Origin: Antedon mediterranea
Taxonomy: Eukaryota > Echinodermata > Crinoidea > Comatulida > Antedonidae
DNA: 64,000 nucleotides
Assembly (NCBI RefSeq): GCF_964355755.1
Contig: NC_092670.1
Span: forward strand, 27,083,795 to 27,147,794
Direction: 5' to 3'
Part shown: in pieces, positions 22,503 through 32,649 of the stretch
Layout: each line of letters begins with the position of its first letter
Position numbering within the stretch: position 1 is the stretch's first letter
Position numbers and translations under genes: made by a program
Notes under the pieces: model-generated
Databases searched by the model: none
Seen by the model: the letters and a program-made list of their open reading frames with translations, nothing else
What the model was told of the DNA's origin: nothing

Positions 22503-23465
22503 TTATCAGGGGATCATTCAAAAGCAGAGGTGTACCGGATGCAGCAGTCAACATCTTACTGGCATCTTGGCTGACAGCAACCAAATCACAATATGGATCC
22601 TACATTAATAGATGGTGTGACTTTTGTAGTGAACAACAGAGTAATCCGTTGCAACCAGATTTAAATAATGTATTACTATTTCTCACAAATCTTTTTGAAA
22701 GTGGGATAGGTTAGTGCACTCAATACAGCAAGGAGTGCATTATCATCTTTTGTTACTCTTGAGGGGAATATCCCAATTAGTAATCATCCATTAGTGTCTC
22801 GATTCATGAAAGGCGTATTTAATCTTAAACCACCTCAACCAAGATATAATGATATATGGAATGCAGGTGATTTGCTGAAATATCTTCGAACATTACAGCC
22901 TACTTGTGAGCTCAGGTTACGGGACTTAACTTATAAACTTGTAGCATTAATAACACTGATTACAGCTAGCCGAATCCAGACAGTTCATTTACTACGTATA
23001 GATAATATGATTATTGAGAATGATTATGTTGAATTTAGAATAAATGAGTTAATCAAACAAAGTAGACCAGGCTACCATGGCCAAAGGATTCGTTTAGATG
23101 CCTATCAGGCTGAGGATAATTTGTGCATAGTAAATGTGTTAAAGTGTTATTTAGCAAAGACCGCATTGTTACGCAAAGATGAACAGCAGTTACTTATTAG
23201 TTATAGAAAACCTCATGATAAGGTTTCAAAAGATACCATAGCAAGGTGGATAAAAACAATTTTATTAAACTCTGGAATTGATAGTAAATACAAACCACAT
23301 TCAGTGAGGGCAGCGGCGGCGTCCGCTGCTAATACTAAGAGTGTGCCAGTTACCCAAATTATGCTAAATGCGGGCTGGACGAGTGAACACACGTTTCGAA
23401 AATTTTATAATAAACCAGTTTTGGTAGAAAATTCAGAGTTTCAGGAGGCTATTCTTAAGATGTAG
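22503..23465 (+). pseudogene. DIRS tyrosine recombinase, one frameshift
   Basis: The N-terminal SAM-like part (SWLTATKSQYGSYINRWCDF, about 22565-22630) is separated by a one-base shift near 22714 from the catalytic part (22794-23465). Catalytic residues are visible: Arg in LITASRIQTVHLL, His-x-x-Arg in KPHSVRAAAAS, and the Tyr nucleophile in TFRKFYNKP, preceded by GWTSEH. This enzyme integrates the circular cDNA of DIRS elements without target duplication (family knowledge). The stop is at 23463-23465. The frameshift removes function here. Confidence 0.88.
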
Positions 23466-23642
23466 TTTAGATACTTGGTTTTGCATACAGATTTCTGTTG
23501 AAGCATGTTTTAGTGTTGTTTTGAATTGGTTGATCTTTGATGAATAAATTGAAATGGACATTCATTAAAAAATGAAAAGTTGTATATAGTGCTTTTCTAT
23601 TACGGTTTATTGTTGGTGAGATGACCACAGAGTAGCTTTCAA

Positions 23643-23684
23643 TATCTCACAATAATCTCGTAACCACGTATTACGAGATGAAAT
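23643..23684 (+). repeat. DIRS right inverted terminal repeat
   Basis: Exact reverse complement of 19011-19052. Just inside it (23624-23634) is ACCACAGAGTA, which also recurs inverted at 23837-23847. Confidence 0.9.
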
Positions 23685-23836
23685 GGAAAGATTAAACGAG
23701 TACTTACCTAAGTATGAAGTTTGGTCTTCATTTCATGAAGTAATGGTAGTGGGTAGAGATTATGTGCCCGTCCTCGCCCACCCTTTACTTTCGCATAAAA
23801 TATTTTATTAAATTTCATCGTTTAATTGGTGTTTAT

Positions 23837-23903
23837 TACTCTGTGGTAATCTCAAGTTCAAGTCTGCTCTACGCATGCCCTAGGCTCGTATCTCACATAA
23901 TCT
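23837..23903 (+). repeat. DIRS complementary region
   Basis: Contains TACTCTGTGGT (complement of 23624-23634), then CTGCTCTACGCATGCCCTAG and GCTCGTATCTCACATAAT, the complement of the left ITR's inner flank. It joins both end sequences in one block, as expected of the region that templates cDNA circle closure in DIRS elements. Confidence 0.8.
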
Positions 23904-23989
23904 TATATTCTTATATTTATTTGCTCAATTCATTATCTTTCGAAATTGTCATCTTTGAGTTTATTTTGATAATTCCATCATACCAAAAA

Positions 23990-24240
23990 ATTAGAACATG
24001 ATGTATGTCCCGTAATTCCACCTATGCTACACTGTATATATATACAGTATATACTGTACATATTGTATATGGCATTATAATAGGCACAACTCAGCACTAT
24101 AAGCGTATGCATCATGTCATAGGATGGCGTACATCAACTTTTTACGATCGTATGTTAACGTACATGCATGTTTAAAAAGTGTTAATTTCATTAAAATGAT
24201 AAAAATGATCACCTATAATTCGTCAAAGTGACGAATTAAA
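23990..24240 (+). repeat. Fragment of repeat family F
   Basis: Shares GTCCCGTAATTYCACCTATG, CTACACTGTATATA, GTCATAGGATGGC and TCGTCAAAGTGACGA, in this order, with 47965-48060 and 48780-48870 and with the reverse strand at 54430-54660. Confidence 0.7.
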
Positions 24241-24376
24241 TTCTAGTTTTCTTGTTTAGTCTTGTATTTTTATATTTAATGTTTCTCTTTTTATTTCATT
24301 TACATTATACTGTTTTATAAATTTGTACTGTATTTGGAAAGCAATAAATATTACTTACTTACTTACTTACTTATGG
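24235..24376 (+). mobile_element. LINE 3' end with (TTAC)n tail
   Basis: Ends GCAATAAATATTACTTAC and four TTAC repeats (24352-24374), the tail style of CR1/L2-type LINEs. Only about 140 bp is present. Confidence 0.6.
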
Positions 24377-24429
24377 ATAGTGTTTCAAAAAACATACATT
24401 TTTTTTTATTTATACAGTTTTTCAGGTAA

Positions 24430-24870
24430 GTAATACGTTTCATTATTTTTATACATAATTATTGTTTATAGCATTGATAATGTATTTTCTTATATTTTTT
24501 TCATTTATAAAGAGATGATGAAGAGAGGCATATTCCATTTATTTAGTTGTTTTAATACATTAGCTTTGTATATGCTAACTGTAGCAAACCAATTGAAAAC
24601 ACATGATCTACATATGGATTTCCAGTGCCAAGTATTATATTTTTTAAATTTGCCTCGATATCGAATTTAGTTAGTGTATGCTCATTTATGTAAAGCCACA
24701 AATTATTTGCTTCCGCGCATTAAAAAAATAAATGTGCATCATCTTCAACACAGTTGCATTGTGGACATTTGTTTATGTTTACAATTTTCCATATACATAA
24801 CCTCTTTCTAGTTGGAATAATCCTATGTAGTAACTTAGGTCGTGTTTATACAACACCCTAAATTTGAACA
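24430..24870 (-). pseudogene. Tx1-like LINE ORF2 C-terminal Cys-rich segment
   Basis: In the right frame the minus strand reads LLHRIIPTRKRLCIWKIVNI, then NKCPQCNCVEDDAHLFF. This is the Cys-x2-Cys...His-Leu-Phe pattern at the end of L1/Tx1-group ORF2 proteins. Several frameshifts. Confidence 0.65.
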
Positions 24871-25299
24871 CGGCTTTAATTTTTAGCGTGTTGTTCGCAC
24901 CGAGGTCAACCCACCTTAACGTTTGCTGTTATACTAGAAATCACGATACCATGTTGTACCGGAAGTTTCATCAACACGCAGTGCATGCTAGGATAAAAGG
25001 TCAAATTGTTGATCGCTTGAATTGGCTGGGTTGTCAACAATCATCGTCGCCTCCTCGCTGTCCGGTGTATTCGCGCGGTTCTTACCATTTTCATTATTGT
25101 ATTCGTTCACGTTTGCATTGTTGTTTATTTTGTTCTCGGTTCATTTAAATTAATAAAAGTTATTTTAAGGGTTTCATTGTTTCATCTATACACTATGGAA
25201 GAAGATGCCATTTTTGCGATGTTATTTTTTATTCTGTTTGGAGTGGGAAACGATAGAGGCCTACTACCACTACGAGTTGGCCCCACTAGGCTAGGCGTA
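24871..25299. other. Unassigned insertion in the LINE
   Basis: Interrupts the LINE C-terminus. A 94-codon plus-strand open frame (24864-25148) has no recognisable motif. Origin unknown. Confidence 0.4.
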
Positions 25300-25480
25300 A
25301 AGCTTGGTTCCCACTAGAACGTAATGCAAGGACGTAAACGCAACGCAAGCGTTTTAACCAATGACAAGCGAAGTTATAGACAGTTAGCAATCACAAGCGA
25401 ATAAGCCATCGATTGTGATTGGTCAATTCACTTGCGTTGCGTTACGTCCTTGTGTTGCGTCGCTAGTGGGAACCACGCTT
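25300..25480. mobile_element. 181-bp MITE
   Basis: Inverted ends AAGCTTGGTTCCCACTAG / CTAGTGGGAACCACGCTT continue through AAGGACGTAA(A)CGCAACGC for about 50 bp. The short internal region is TGATTGG-rich. No confident target duplication. Confidence 0.75.
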
Positions 25481-26408
25481 AAGACGTGGTAGGAGGATGA
25501 TTGCTGGCAGTGAAGCAGCAATAAATGGGCCCAATCTTGTTAGCAACGTCGCATGACATGATTGATATTACGACCTGTTTTAACGAGAGGTCAAAATATA
25601 CCCTGAGGACACTTCCAACACGGTAATGGCGACCAGGAATCCACCAAATTTTAGGATTCAGCCAAGTAGCCTTTTTTGCAATTAAAATCTCATTACACGG
25701 AATCTCTTTGTTGTTATACAACACACTTTTAAAGTTAATTTGTTTAAGCTTGTTTTCCTTTATTAATTTTATTTTACGCTCCCAGGTTAATTTCCAATCA
25801 ATTGTAGTATTAAAGTACAACTGCCATTTTATTTGACATTTTGGTTCTATACCTTTTTTTCTAATAAAACAGTTATATATTTGCTTACTTGTTATTTTAC
25901 ATAATTTAGTAGTAGGCTGAACCTTGTCCTGTATTGTATTTTCATTTTTTGACTTAATAACGTCTTTCCATTCCATGGCTTGTAGTAAGTAATAAAATTC
26001 TGCTATCCAATTTGATTTTGAAATTAGAATTTCAAGTAACATATTCGAATTAATGAATCTATTACCTAAAACAATATCTTTTATTTTTCTAATACCGGAT
26101 CTTATCCAGTTTCTATACAGTAGTGATAGGCTGTAACTTATAAATTTATTTCCCCAAATGTTTTGTTCTAATATTTCATCATAGCCTGATGGCCATTTTA
26201 ATACAATTTCATTATATTTAGTTAATGCATTTAATACATCTAGATAAAAACTAGGTATACCTTTATAACATTTTATATCATAGTGAGACATATTTTCAAG
26301 GACATCTAGAGGTCCGATATTATTTAAATACATAGTCGGTAAGTATTTCCACTTTGAAGTGCTTGCATCTGCAATTTTAGATCCGGTGCCTTTATTCCAC
26401 CATGACAA
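25479..26408 (-). pseudogene. Tx1-like LINE ORF2, post-RT region
   Basis: This 309-codon frame begins inside the protein. WWNKGTGSKIADAS and YLDVLNALTKYNEIV, then WGNKFISYSLSLLYRNWI and ERKIKLIKENKLKQINFKSV follow the L1/Tx1 layout between RT and the C-terminal Cys motif. The LINE part ends near 25660 (after CNEILIAKK); the last 60 codons (ATWLNPKIWW...) come from inserted sequence. Strand and order agree with neighbouring LINE blocks. Confidence 0.65.
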
Positions 26409-26479
26409 TATTCATTTATAAGTGTTGACCTTTTTATTTTTTCTCCTTTTTTATCCCATAGAAAATCATATACTATGTT

Positions 26480-27005
26480 ATCAACTTGTTTTATGACATA
26501 TTCAAATACTTGCCATGTGAATCAGTTTTTCTAAAGCTAGTTGTTTCAAGATTACAACTTTTTCGCCAAGAATTGAGTATATGTTTCAGTGATTCCATTT
26601 TTTCGGTCCAGTTTTTTGTATAACACAAAGCTTTATCATGGCCTACGAATACAAAAAGTATTTTAAAACCACAAGATGTCCGGTTGATATTGAAAAGATT
26701 AAATTTCCTCATTTTCCATCTTCCTAGCCACATGGCAATTGTTTTTCCTTTATTTAGTTGTATACCTGAGATTTTGCCAAAATCTATTATTGTATCTAAG
26801 CTTCTTTTAATACTATATTCATCTTTAATAATAATCGGCTAGCTGAGATATTTTCAATTCATTTATATGATTCTCTTTATTTGGTATCACAGTACCTTTT
26901 ATAAAAATTATCATTCCTTATTTCTAAGGCCATGATTTCCGTTACCATGACAAAAAGTAGAGCTGATAGTGGGCAGCCCTGTCTAATGCCTCTATCGGCC
27001 GTATC
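26480..27005 (-). pseudogene. Tx1-like LINE RT core (catalytic side)
   Basis: At 27005-26930 the minus strand reads DTADRGIRQGCPLSALLFVM, the conserved L1/Tx1 RT motif before the catalytic box. At 26733-26491 it reads FKILFVFVGHDKALCYTKNW, then WTEKMESLKHILNSW, the downstream conserved block. A frameshift and degeneration lie in between, so the YADD-type box cannot be read cleanly. Confidence 0.7.
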
Positions 27006-27913
27006 CTTAAACCAGACTTTAGTCGTAGTTCGAGCTAAAACTTAAAAAATGACGTCATTTTAATTCATAAACCTAACTTCAACTAAATCGCCGACTAATT
27101 CAGGCCAACCCTGACTAAATCGAGACGGATTTTGATCGATTTTTTTAGTCCTGGAGGGGGCAGGCTAAATGGTCGACTAAATGGTTTTTAAACGATGTTT
27201 ATGGAAAACGTAACAGTCATTGAGTTGTTATATTGGTCAGATATTGAAGAATGAAATATCTATTTTTATATTAGTTTAATTAAATATACATTGGTATAAG
27301 TTATAATAATGAAAATCATCTTTATTTACAACCGTATACAAATTACATTATTTTCTTCGCGCAAGTCCGACTTGAACTACGTCACGCCATAGCGACAATG
27401 GCAGATGCGGGAATTCACCACGCGATGGAATGTTTAGGGGGCCTAGCGCTTTCTTGTCACGCTATGAAGTGTGTGGTTCGTCGCGATCATACTTTGTTGG
27501 AGCCCTAGAAAATATGAAAGTTACGGTACCGCCATGGTTCCTAATTATATTTCGAAGATTTTGTTTGTTGTTAATCAAAAGTACTTCACTGTTAAATTAA
27601 TACTGATCTTGTTCTAATAATTAACGATTCAAATTATTTTTCATGTATATAGTCCTGATGCGTAAAAAGTGTTGTAAGAAAATGGAAAGTGATATCAATG
27701 CGCAAAATTTCGTCTGCTCCTCAAATACTCTGTTGTCATTGGCCAATGTATAGCCTTTGTTACCCAGACGTGTGCAACTCGACTAAAAGCTCGACTTCAT
27801 TAAGTCGAACTGCAAACTTCGACTACTTCGTTTTTTAATCGAATTTAAAGTAATAGCTCGAACTACGACTTTTTCAAGTCGAACTTCGAACTACAACTAA
27901 AGTCCGGTTTAAG
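27006..27913. mobile_element. 908-bp non-autonomous DNA element in the RT gene
   Basis: Ends are inverted repeats: CTTAAACCAGACTTTAGTCG on the left, CTTAAACCGGACTTTAGTTG from the right. Subterminal words TTAGTCG / AGTCGA repeat many times. The LINE reading frame stops at HTPIF on one side and resumes at DTADRGIRQG on the other, so the boundary is set by coding continuity. No ORF. Target duplication unclear. Confidence 0.75.
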
Positions 27914-28783
27914 AATATGGGCGTATGTGTAATGAAGCTGTTTGAAACCCATCCATTGTTTACTACAATACATTCTGAGTGGTAATATAGGACATTTACC
28001 CATTTTTTAAATGATGGACCAAAGTTGAAGTGACGTAATGTACTAAATAACAAATCTCTACTTACAGTATCGAAAGCTTTGCTAAAATCTAGGCTTTTAA
28101 ATGGCTCCTGATAAATTTTCAGAATCAGAATATTCAAGTAAATCTTCTATTAGCCTGATATTTTCGCCGCCAAAGATTAGATTATCATGCTCTCCTTTTT
28201 TATAGATAAGGTTAATCACACCTCTTCTCTGGGTATATGATAGATTGCCTATCTCGAAGCATTGGTTTGTTACATACGAGAAAACCAATTTTTGGCAAAA
28301 AAAATTTATAAAATTCTACAGTTAGGCCATCTGTACCGGGTGCTTTATTAATTTTCATTTTACGTAGTGCTTTTTCACATTCTTGAATGGATATTGCACA
28401 TTCGCAGGACAGTTGTTCAGGGATTGAAAGTTTGGGTGATTTGTTTGATTTTAAATAATTATCAATTTTAAGTTGTTCAACGTTTTGATTGGAATACAAC
28501 TTTTCAAAGTGGCTAACTTCTTCAGCTAGTATATCTTTAGTAGTTAAAGCATATGTATCATTTGCTCCTTTAATTTTTTTAATTTGTCTTTTTCTACTCC
28601 TTCTTCTATCCATTTTGTTCTTGACCGGATTTGAGCACCTTTGGCTTCATAAGTATATATTTTTTCTAATTTTTGTGTTTTTGTTTTTAATTCTAATTCG
28701 ATTTTTTCGTCATTTTGACCGGTTACCAGATCAATATTTAGTTGATTGATTTCTTTTTGTAATTTTTCTTTTTCACTCTTTTT
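27914..28783 (-). pseudogene. Tx1-like LINE ORF2, start of RT
   Basis: Minus-strand segments in order: KSEKEKLQKEINQLNIDL (28783-28720), GAQIRSRTKWI (28640), ALRKMKINKAPGTDGLTVEF (about 28350), TQRRGVINLIYKKGEHDNLI (28230-28170) and SLDFSKAFDTVSRDLLFSTL (28100-28040), then FGPSFKKWVNVLY and VNNGWVSNSF. These are the L1/Tx1 RT motifs 0-3. Three frame breaks. Confidence 0.78.
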
Positions 28784-29193
28784 ACTCGGGGTACCCGAGT
28801 CTAGGACTTACTCATTTTCTCCTCCTCTTCCTCCATCTGAACACTATTGAGTAAAAAGTGCGTTTTTTAAAGTACTACTCCTCCCTTATTAGTTGTAGTA
28901 TTGAGCTGGGATTTGGCATGAATATACTACAGGGACATGTCCTCAAATCTATAGAGCCGGATTTTTTAATTTCAAACCGGATGCAGCCATATGACGTCTC
29001 GAAGATGGTACCATATAGCCGTATTTGGTAGGTTATTGATGTGTATGTGACGTCACATCCCGTCTTAAGACGTCATTACAGCTTAATTTGCTGTACCCCG
29101 AGTATCGCACATTCGTGCTTTTTTGTTAATTAATTTGTTTAATTAAGAAGCCACAATGTGTGACACACCACACAGCGTAATGTAGTTATATGC

Positions 29194-29265
29194 GGCTTCT
29201 TGGCGTAGTGGTTATCACGTTTGCTTAACACGTAGAAGGTACCTGGTTCGAGCCCGGGTGAAACC
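29194..29265 (+). tRNA. tRNA-Val(AAC)-like gene, type i, copy 1
   Basis: A 72-nt cloverleaf-like sequence with A box TGGCGTAGTGG, anticodon stem-loop TTTGC-TTAACAC-GTAGA (anticodon AAC), B box GGTTCGAGCCC, 3' GAAACC and then T8, a good Pol III terminator. The 5' acceptor side GGCTTCT pairs imperfectly with GAAACC and instead matches an upstream AAGAAGCC, so this may be a pseudogene. Confidence 0.55.
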
Positions 29266-29480
29266 TTTTTTTTTAACTTTATGGTGAAAAGTACTGTATA
29301 CGCAATATGATAATTATACACAGTATATCTTATTTTTATTATTTTTTTAAATAACTATTTTGTGTAATCGGTAATTATCACTTTTACACATGTTTATTTT
29401 GCTTTGTGCTTATTACCATATTTATTCTGTAATGTAAATGGATTAAAAAACTTTGTGTAACCCACATTTTTAGTGCAAGA

Positions 29481-29554
29481 GGTTTCGTAGTGTAGTGGTT
29501 GTCAAGTCTGCTTAACAACACGCAGAAGGTCCCGGTTCGAGCCCTGGCGAAACC
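29481..29554 (+). tRNA. tRNA-Val(AAC)-like gene, type ii, copy 1
   Basis: Acceptor GGTTTCG pairs perfectly with CGAAACC. A box TAGTGTAGTGG, B box GGTTCGAGCCC. The anticodon region CTTAACAACACGCAG has two extra bases relative to copy 3, which may disturb the loop. Downstream T-rich run TATTTTTCTTT. Confidence 0.58.
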
Positions 29555-30036
29555 TATTTTTCTTTAACTTTATGGTGAAATATACTGTACGTAATATGAT
29601 AGAGTATATCTCGTTTTATTACTTGGGGTACCTGAGTCTATAGGACTCTCTCATCTTTTCCTCTTCTTCTACCATCCAGACACTATTGAGCAAAAAGTGC
29701 GATTTATAAAGTACCACTCCTCCCTTATTCGTTGTAGTATTGAGCTCGGATTTAGCATGAATATACTACAGGGACATGTCCTCAAAGCTATAGAGCCGGA
29801 TTTTTTAATTTCAAACCGGATGCAGCCATATCACGTCTCGAAGATGGTACCGTATAGCCGTATTTGGTAGCGCGGTTATTGATGTGTATGTGACGTTACA
29901 TCCGGTCTTATGATGTCATTACAGCTTCTTTCGCTGTACCCCGAGTATTGCACATTCGTGCTTTTTTGTTAATTAATTTGTTTAATTAAGAAGCCACAAT
30001 GTGTGACACACCACACAGCGTAATGTAGTTATATGC

Positions 30037-30108
30037 TGCTTCTTGGCGTAGTGGTTATCACGTTTGCTTAACACGCAGAAGGTACCTGGTTCGAGCCCGG
30101 GCGAAACC
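30037..30108 (+). tRNA. tRNA-Val(AAC)-like gene, type i, copy 2
   Basis: As copy 1 (29194) but starts TGCTTCT and has the better anticodon stem TTTGC / GCAGA; T9 terminator. Acceptor pairing is poorer. Confidence 0.5.
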
Positions 30109-30324
30109 TTTTTTTTTTAACTTTATGGTGAAAAGTACTGTATACGCAATATGATAATTATACACAGTATATCTTATTTTTATTATTTTTTTAAATAACT
30201 ATTTTGTGTAATCGGTAATTATCACTTTTACACATGTTTATTTTGCTTTGTGCTTATTACCATATTTATTCTGTAATGTAAATGGATTAAAAAACTTTGT
30301 GTAACCCACATTTTTAGTGCAAGA

Positions 30325-30398
30325 GGTTTCGTAGTGTAGTGGTTGTCAAGTCTGCTTAACAACACGCAGAAGGTCCCGGTTCGAGCCCTGGCGAAATC
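30325..30398 (+). tRNA. tRNA-Val(AAC)-like gene, type ii, copy 2
   Basis: As 29481, with CGAAATC at the 3' side (one G-T pair in the acceptor). Same two extra anticodon-region bases. Confidence 0.55.
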
Positions 30399-31218
30399 TA
30401 TTTTTCTTTAACTTTATGGTGAAATATACTGTACGTAATATGATATAGAGTATCTCGTTTTATTACTCGGGGTACCTGAGTCTATGACTCTCTCATCTTT
30501 TCCTCTTCTTCTACCATCCAGACACTATTGAGCAAAAAGTGCTATTTATAAAGTACTACTCCTCCCTTATTCGTTGTAGTATTGAGCTCGGATTTAGCAT
30601 GAATATACTACAGGGACATGTCCTCAAAGCTATAGAGCCGGATTTTTTAATTTCAAACCGGATGCAGCCATATCACGTCTCGAAGATGGTACCGTATAGC
30701 CGTATTTGGTAGCGCGGTTATTGATGTGTATGTGACGTTACATCCGGTCTTATGACGTCATTACAGCTTCATTTGCTGTACCCCGAGTATCGCACATTCG
30801 TGCTTTTTACTCGGGGTACCCGAGTCTAGGACTTACTCATTTTCTCCTCCTCTTCCTCCATCTGGACACTATTGAGTAAAAAGTGCGATTTTTAAAGTAC
30901 TACTCCTCCCTTATTAGTTGTAGTATTGAGCTGGGATTTGGCATGAATATACTACAGGGACATGTCCTCAAATCTATAGAGCCGGATTTTTAAATTTCAA
31001 ATCGGATGCAGCCATATGACGTCTAGAAGATGGTACCATATAGCCGTATTTGGTAGGTTATTGATGTGTATGTGACGTCACATCCCGTCTTAAGACGTCA
31101 TTACAGCTTCATTTGCTGTACCCCGAGTATCGCACATTCATGCTTTTTTGTTAATTAATTTGTTTAATTAGGAAGCCACAATGTGTGACACACCACACAG
31201 CGTAATGTAGTTATATGC

Positions 31219-31290
31219 GGCTTCTTGGCGTAGTGGTTATCACGTTTGCTTAACACGTAGAAGGTACCTGGTTCGAGCCCAGGCGAAACT
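31219..31290 (+). tRNA. tRNA-Val(AAC)-like gene, type i, copy 3
   Basis: As 29194; B box GGTTCGAGCCC, 3' side GAAACT, T9 terminator. Confidence 0.5.
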
Positions 31291-31511
31291 TTTTTTTTTA
31301 ACTTTATGGTGAAAAGTACTGTATACGCAATATGATAATTATACACAGTATATCTTATTTTTATTATTTTTTTAAATAACTATTTTGTGTAATCGGTAAT
31401 TATTATTATTACTTTTACACATGTTTATTTTGCTTTGTGCTTATTACCATATTTATTCTGTAATGTAAATGGATTAAAAAACTTTGTGTAACCCACATTT
31501 TTAGTGCAAGA

Positions 31512-31583
31512 GGTTTCGTAGTGTAGTGGTTGTCAAGTCTGCTTAACACGAAGAAGGTCCACGGTTCGAGCCCTGGCGAAACC
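31512..31583 (+). tRNA. tRNA-Val(AAC)-like gene, type ii, copy 3
   Basis: A 72-nt sequence with perfect GGTTTCG/CGAAACC acceptor, normal-length anticodon loop TTAACAC (AAC, reads Val GTT codons), one mismatch in the anticodon stem and one in the T stem. Most tRNA-like of the six. Confidence 0.65.
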
Positions 31584-31740
31584 TATTTTTCTTTAACTTT
31601 ATGGTGAAATATACTGTACGTAATATGATATAGAGTATATCTCGTTTTATTACTCGGGGTACCTGAGTCTAGGACTCTCTCATCTTTTCCTCTTCTTCTA
31701 CCATCCAGACACTATTGAGCAAAAAGTGCGATTTATAAAG

Positions 31741-32559
31741 TTTTCCTCTTCGGCATTGCCGAATTATTGTTACTCCATCTCCATTGCTACAACACACGTC
31801 GCGGAATAATATCGCTTAACTTAACGATGTAATTTGACCACCCAAAGCTCGCACGTGGCGTGACGAATTGAGAACGACGAACCCGATGATATGCATGATT
31901 GGCCACCAGGGAGCCGAGTCGACCACGAGTTGGAACTGTAGGCAACCGAGCGACGCTCGGTCGTCGTCGGCGGCTGCACTTACTGAACTCTGTCATATTT
32001 TATAAAGGAAAACTGTAAACAACATCGTCGATTTGTGAAAATGGCCCCTTGTTTTTTCTAGGCCTACCTAGTAGTAGTATACCTGTTTAGCGTACTTTAT
32101 TTACTTGCGAAAAACGTTGTTTGAATTTTATCGGTAGCCTAGGCTATCTAATAAATATAGAAATAAATATGATCTTATGTTCTAGCTCCTACTACTTATT
32201 AATAATTATTACTACTAGACTAGGCCTATCTAATGGCTGGTGCTAGCTAGAGGCCTAGCCCTAGGCCAGAGCCTACGTACGTATTTGTTGTAATGACAAT
32301 TTAAATGTTTTATTTAGCTCTATTCTACTCATTACTGCTATTATAATTTATAAAATGGCCTAGTTTGTTCGTATATGATTCGTATACGATATTCTTATCA
32401 TGAATAAACAACGTATACGTTACGTATGCTAAACGTATACGACGCCAACTCTTTGTGGAGCAACAGAGTGGAAATAATGTAAACAGTGAAATCGTATACG
32501 ATCCGTATACGTCGTATACGTTTTCAGCGTATACGGATCGTATACGGCTTTTTTGCAAA
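31741..32559 (+). mobile_element. ATACG-rich repeat element, copy A
   Basis: Starts TTTTCCTCTTCGGCATTGCC and ends GTATACGGCTTTTTTGCAAA. The right part (32370-32548) contains over a dozen ATACG/CGTATA words, including the palindrome-rich CGTATACGGATCGTATACGG. Copy B lies inverted at 55018-57009. The edges agree between the two copies, which is why I take it as one element. No ORF with support; class unknown. Confidence 0.7.
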
Positions 32560-32649
32560 GGGTTATGCCGCTTTCTTTTACAAGGACCATGTCGCCAACT
32601 TCAATTTTTTTCTTTCGAGGTTTCTTTCGTCTCTCTGCGTAGTCCTTCA

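Larger units (their letters stand above)
19011..23903 (+). mobile_element. DIRS-type tyrosine-recombinase retrotransposon, nearly complete
   Basis: In order: inverted terminal repeat (19011-19052), GAG-like ORF, RT/RNase H ORF, tyrosine recombinase ORF, inverted terminal repeat (23643-23684) and an internal-complementary-region-like segment (23837-23903). This gene order, with a YR in place of an integrase, defines the DIRS group (established). At least three frameshifts make this copy inactive. One oddity is that the complementary region lies outside the right ITR; see findings. Confidence 0.92.
28784..31740. repeat. Array of TIR units carrying tRNA-Val-like genes
   Basis: Units begin ACTCGGGGTACC (or ACTTGGGGTACC) at 28784, 29621, 30465, 30809 and 31652. 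The 28784, 29621 and 30809 units (837, 844 and 843 bp) contain a ~340-bp TIR part followed by two tRNA-like genes; 30465-30808 is a TIR part alone; the last is cut at 31740 by the gypsy/ATACG insertion and resumes at 38507-38733. Each TIR part begins ACTCGGGGTAC and ends GTACCCCGAGT plus ATCGCACATTCGTGCTTTTT. Two sequence subtypes alternate (alpha: 28784, 30809; beta: 29621, 30465, 31652). The array interrupts the Tx1-like LINE. Confidence 0.85.

Noticed and set aside
24864-25148. 94-codon plus-strand frame
   Set aside because: No motif, and it overlaps LINE sequence of the other strand at its start.
29139-29321. 60-codon minus-strand frames here and at 31164-31346 with SPGLEPGT
   Set aside because: GLEPGT is the antisense translation of a tRNA B box (GGTTCGAGCCCGG); these are shadows of the tRNA-like genes.
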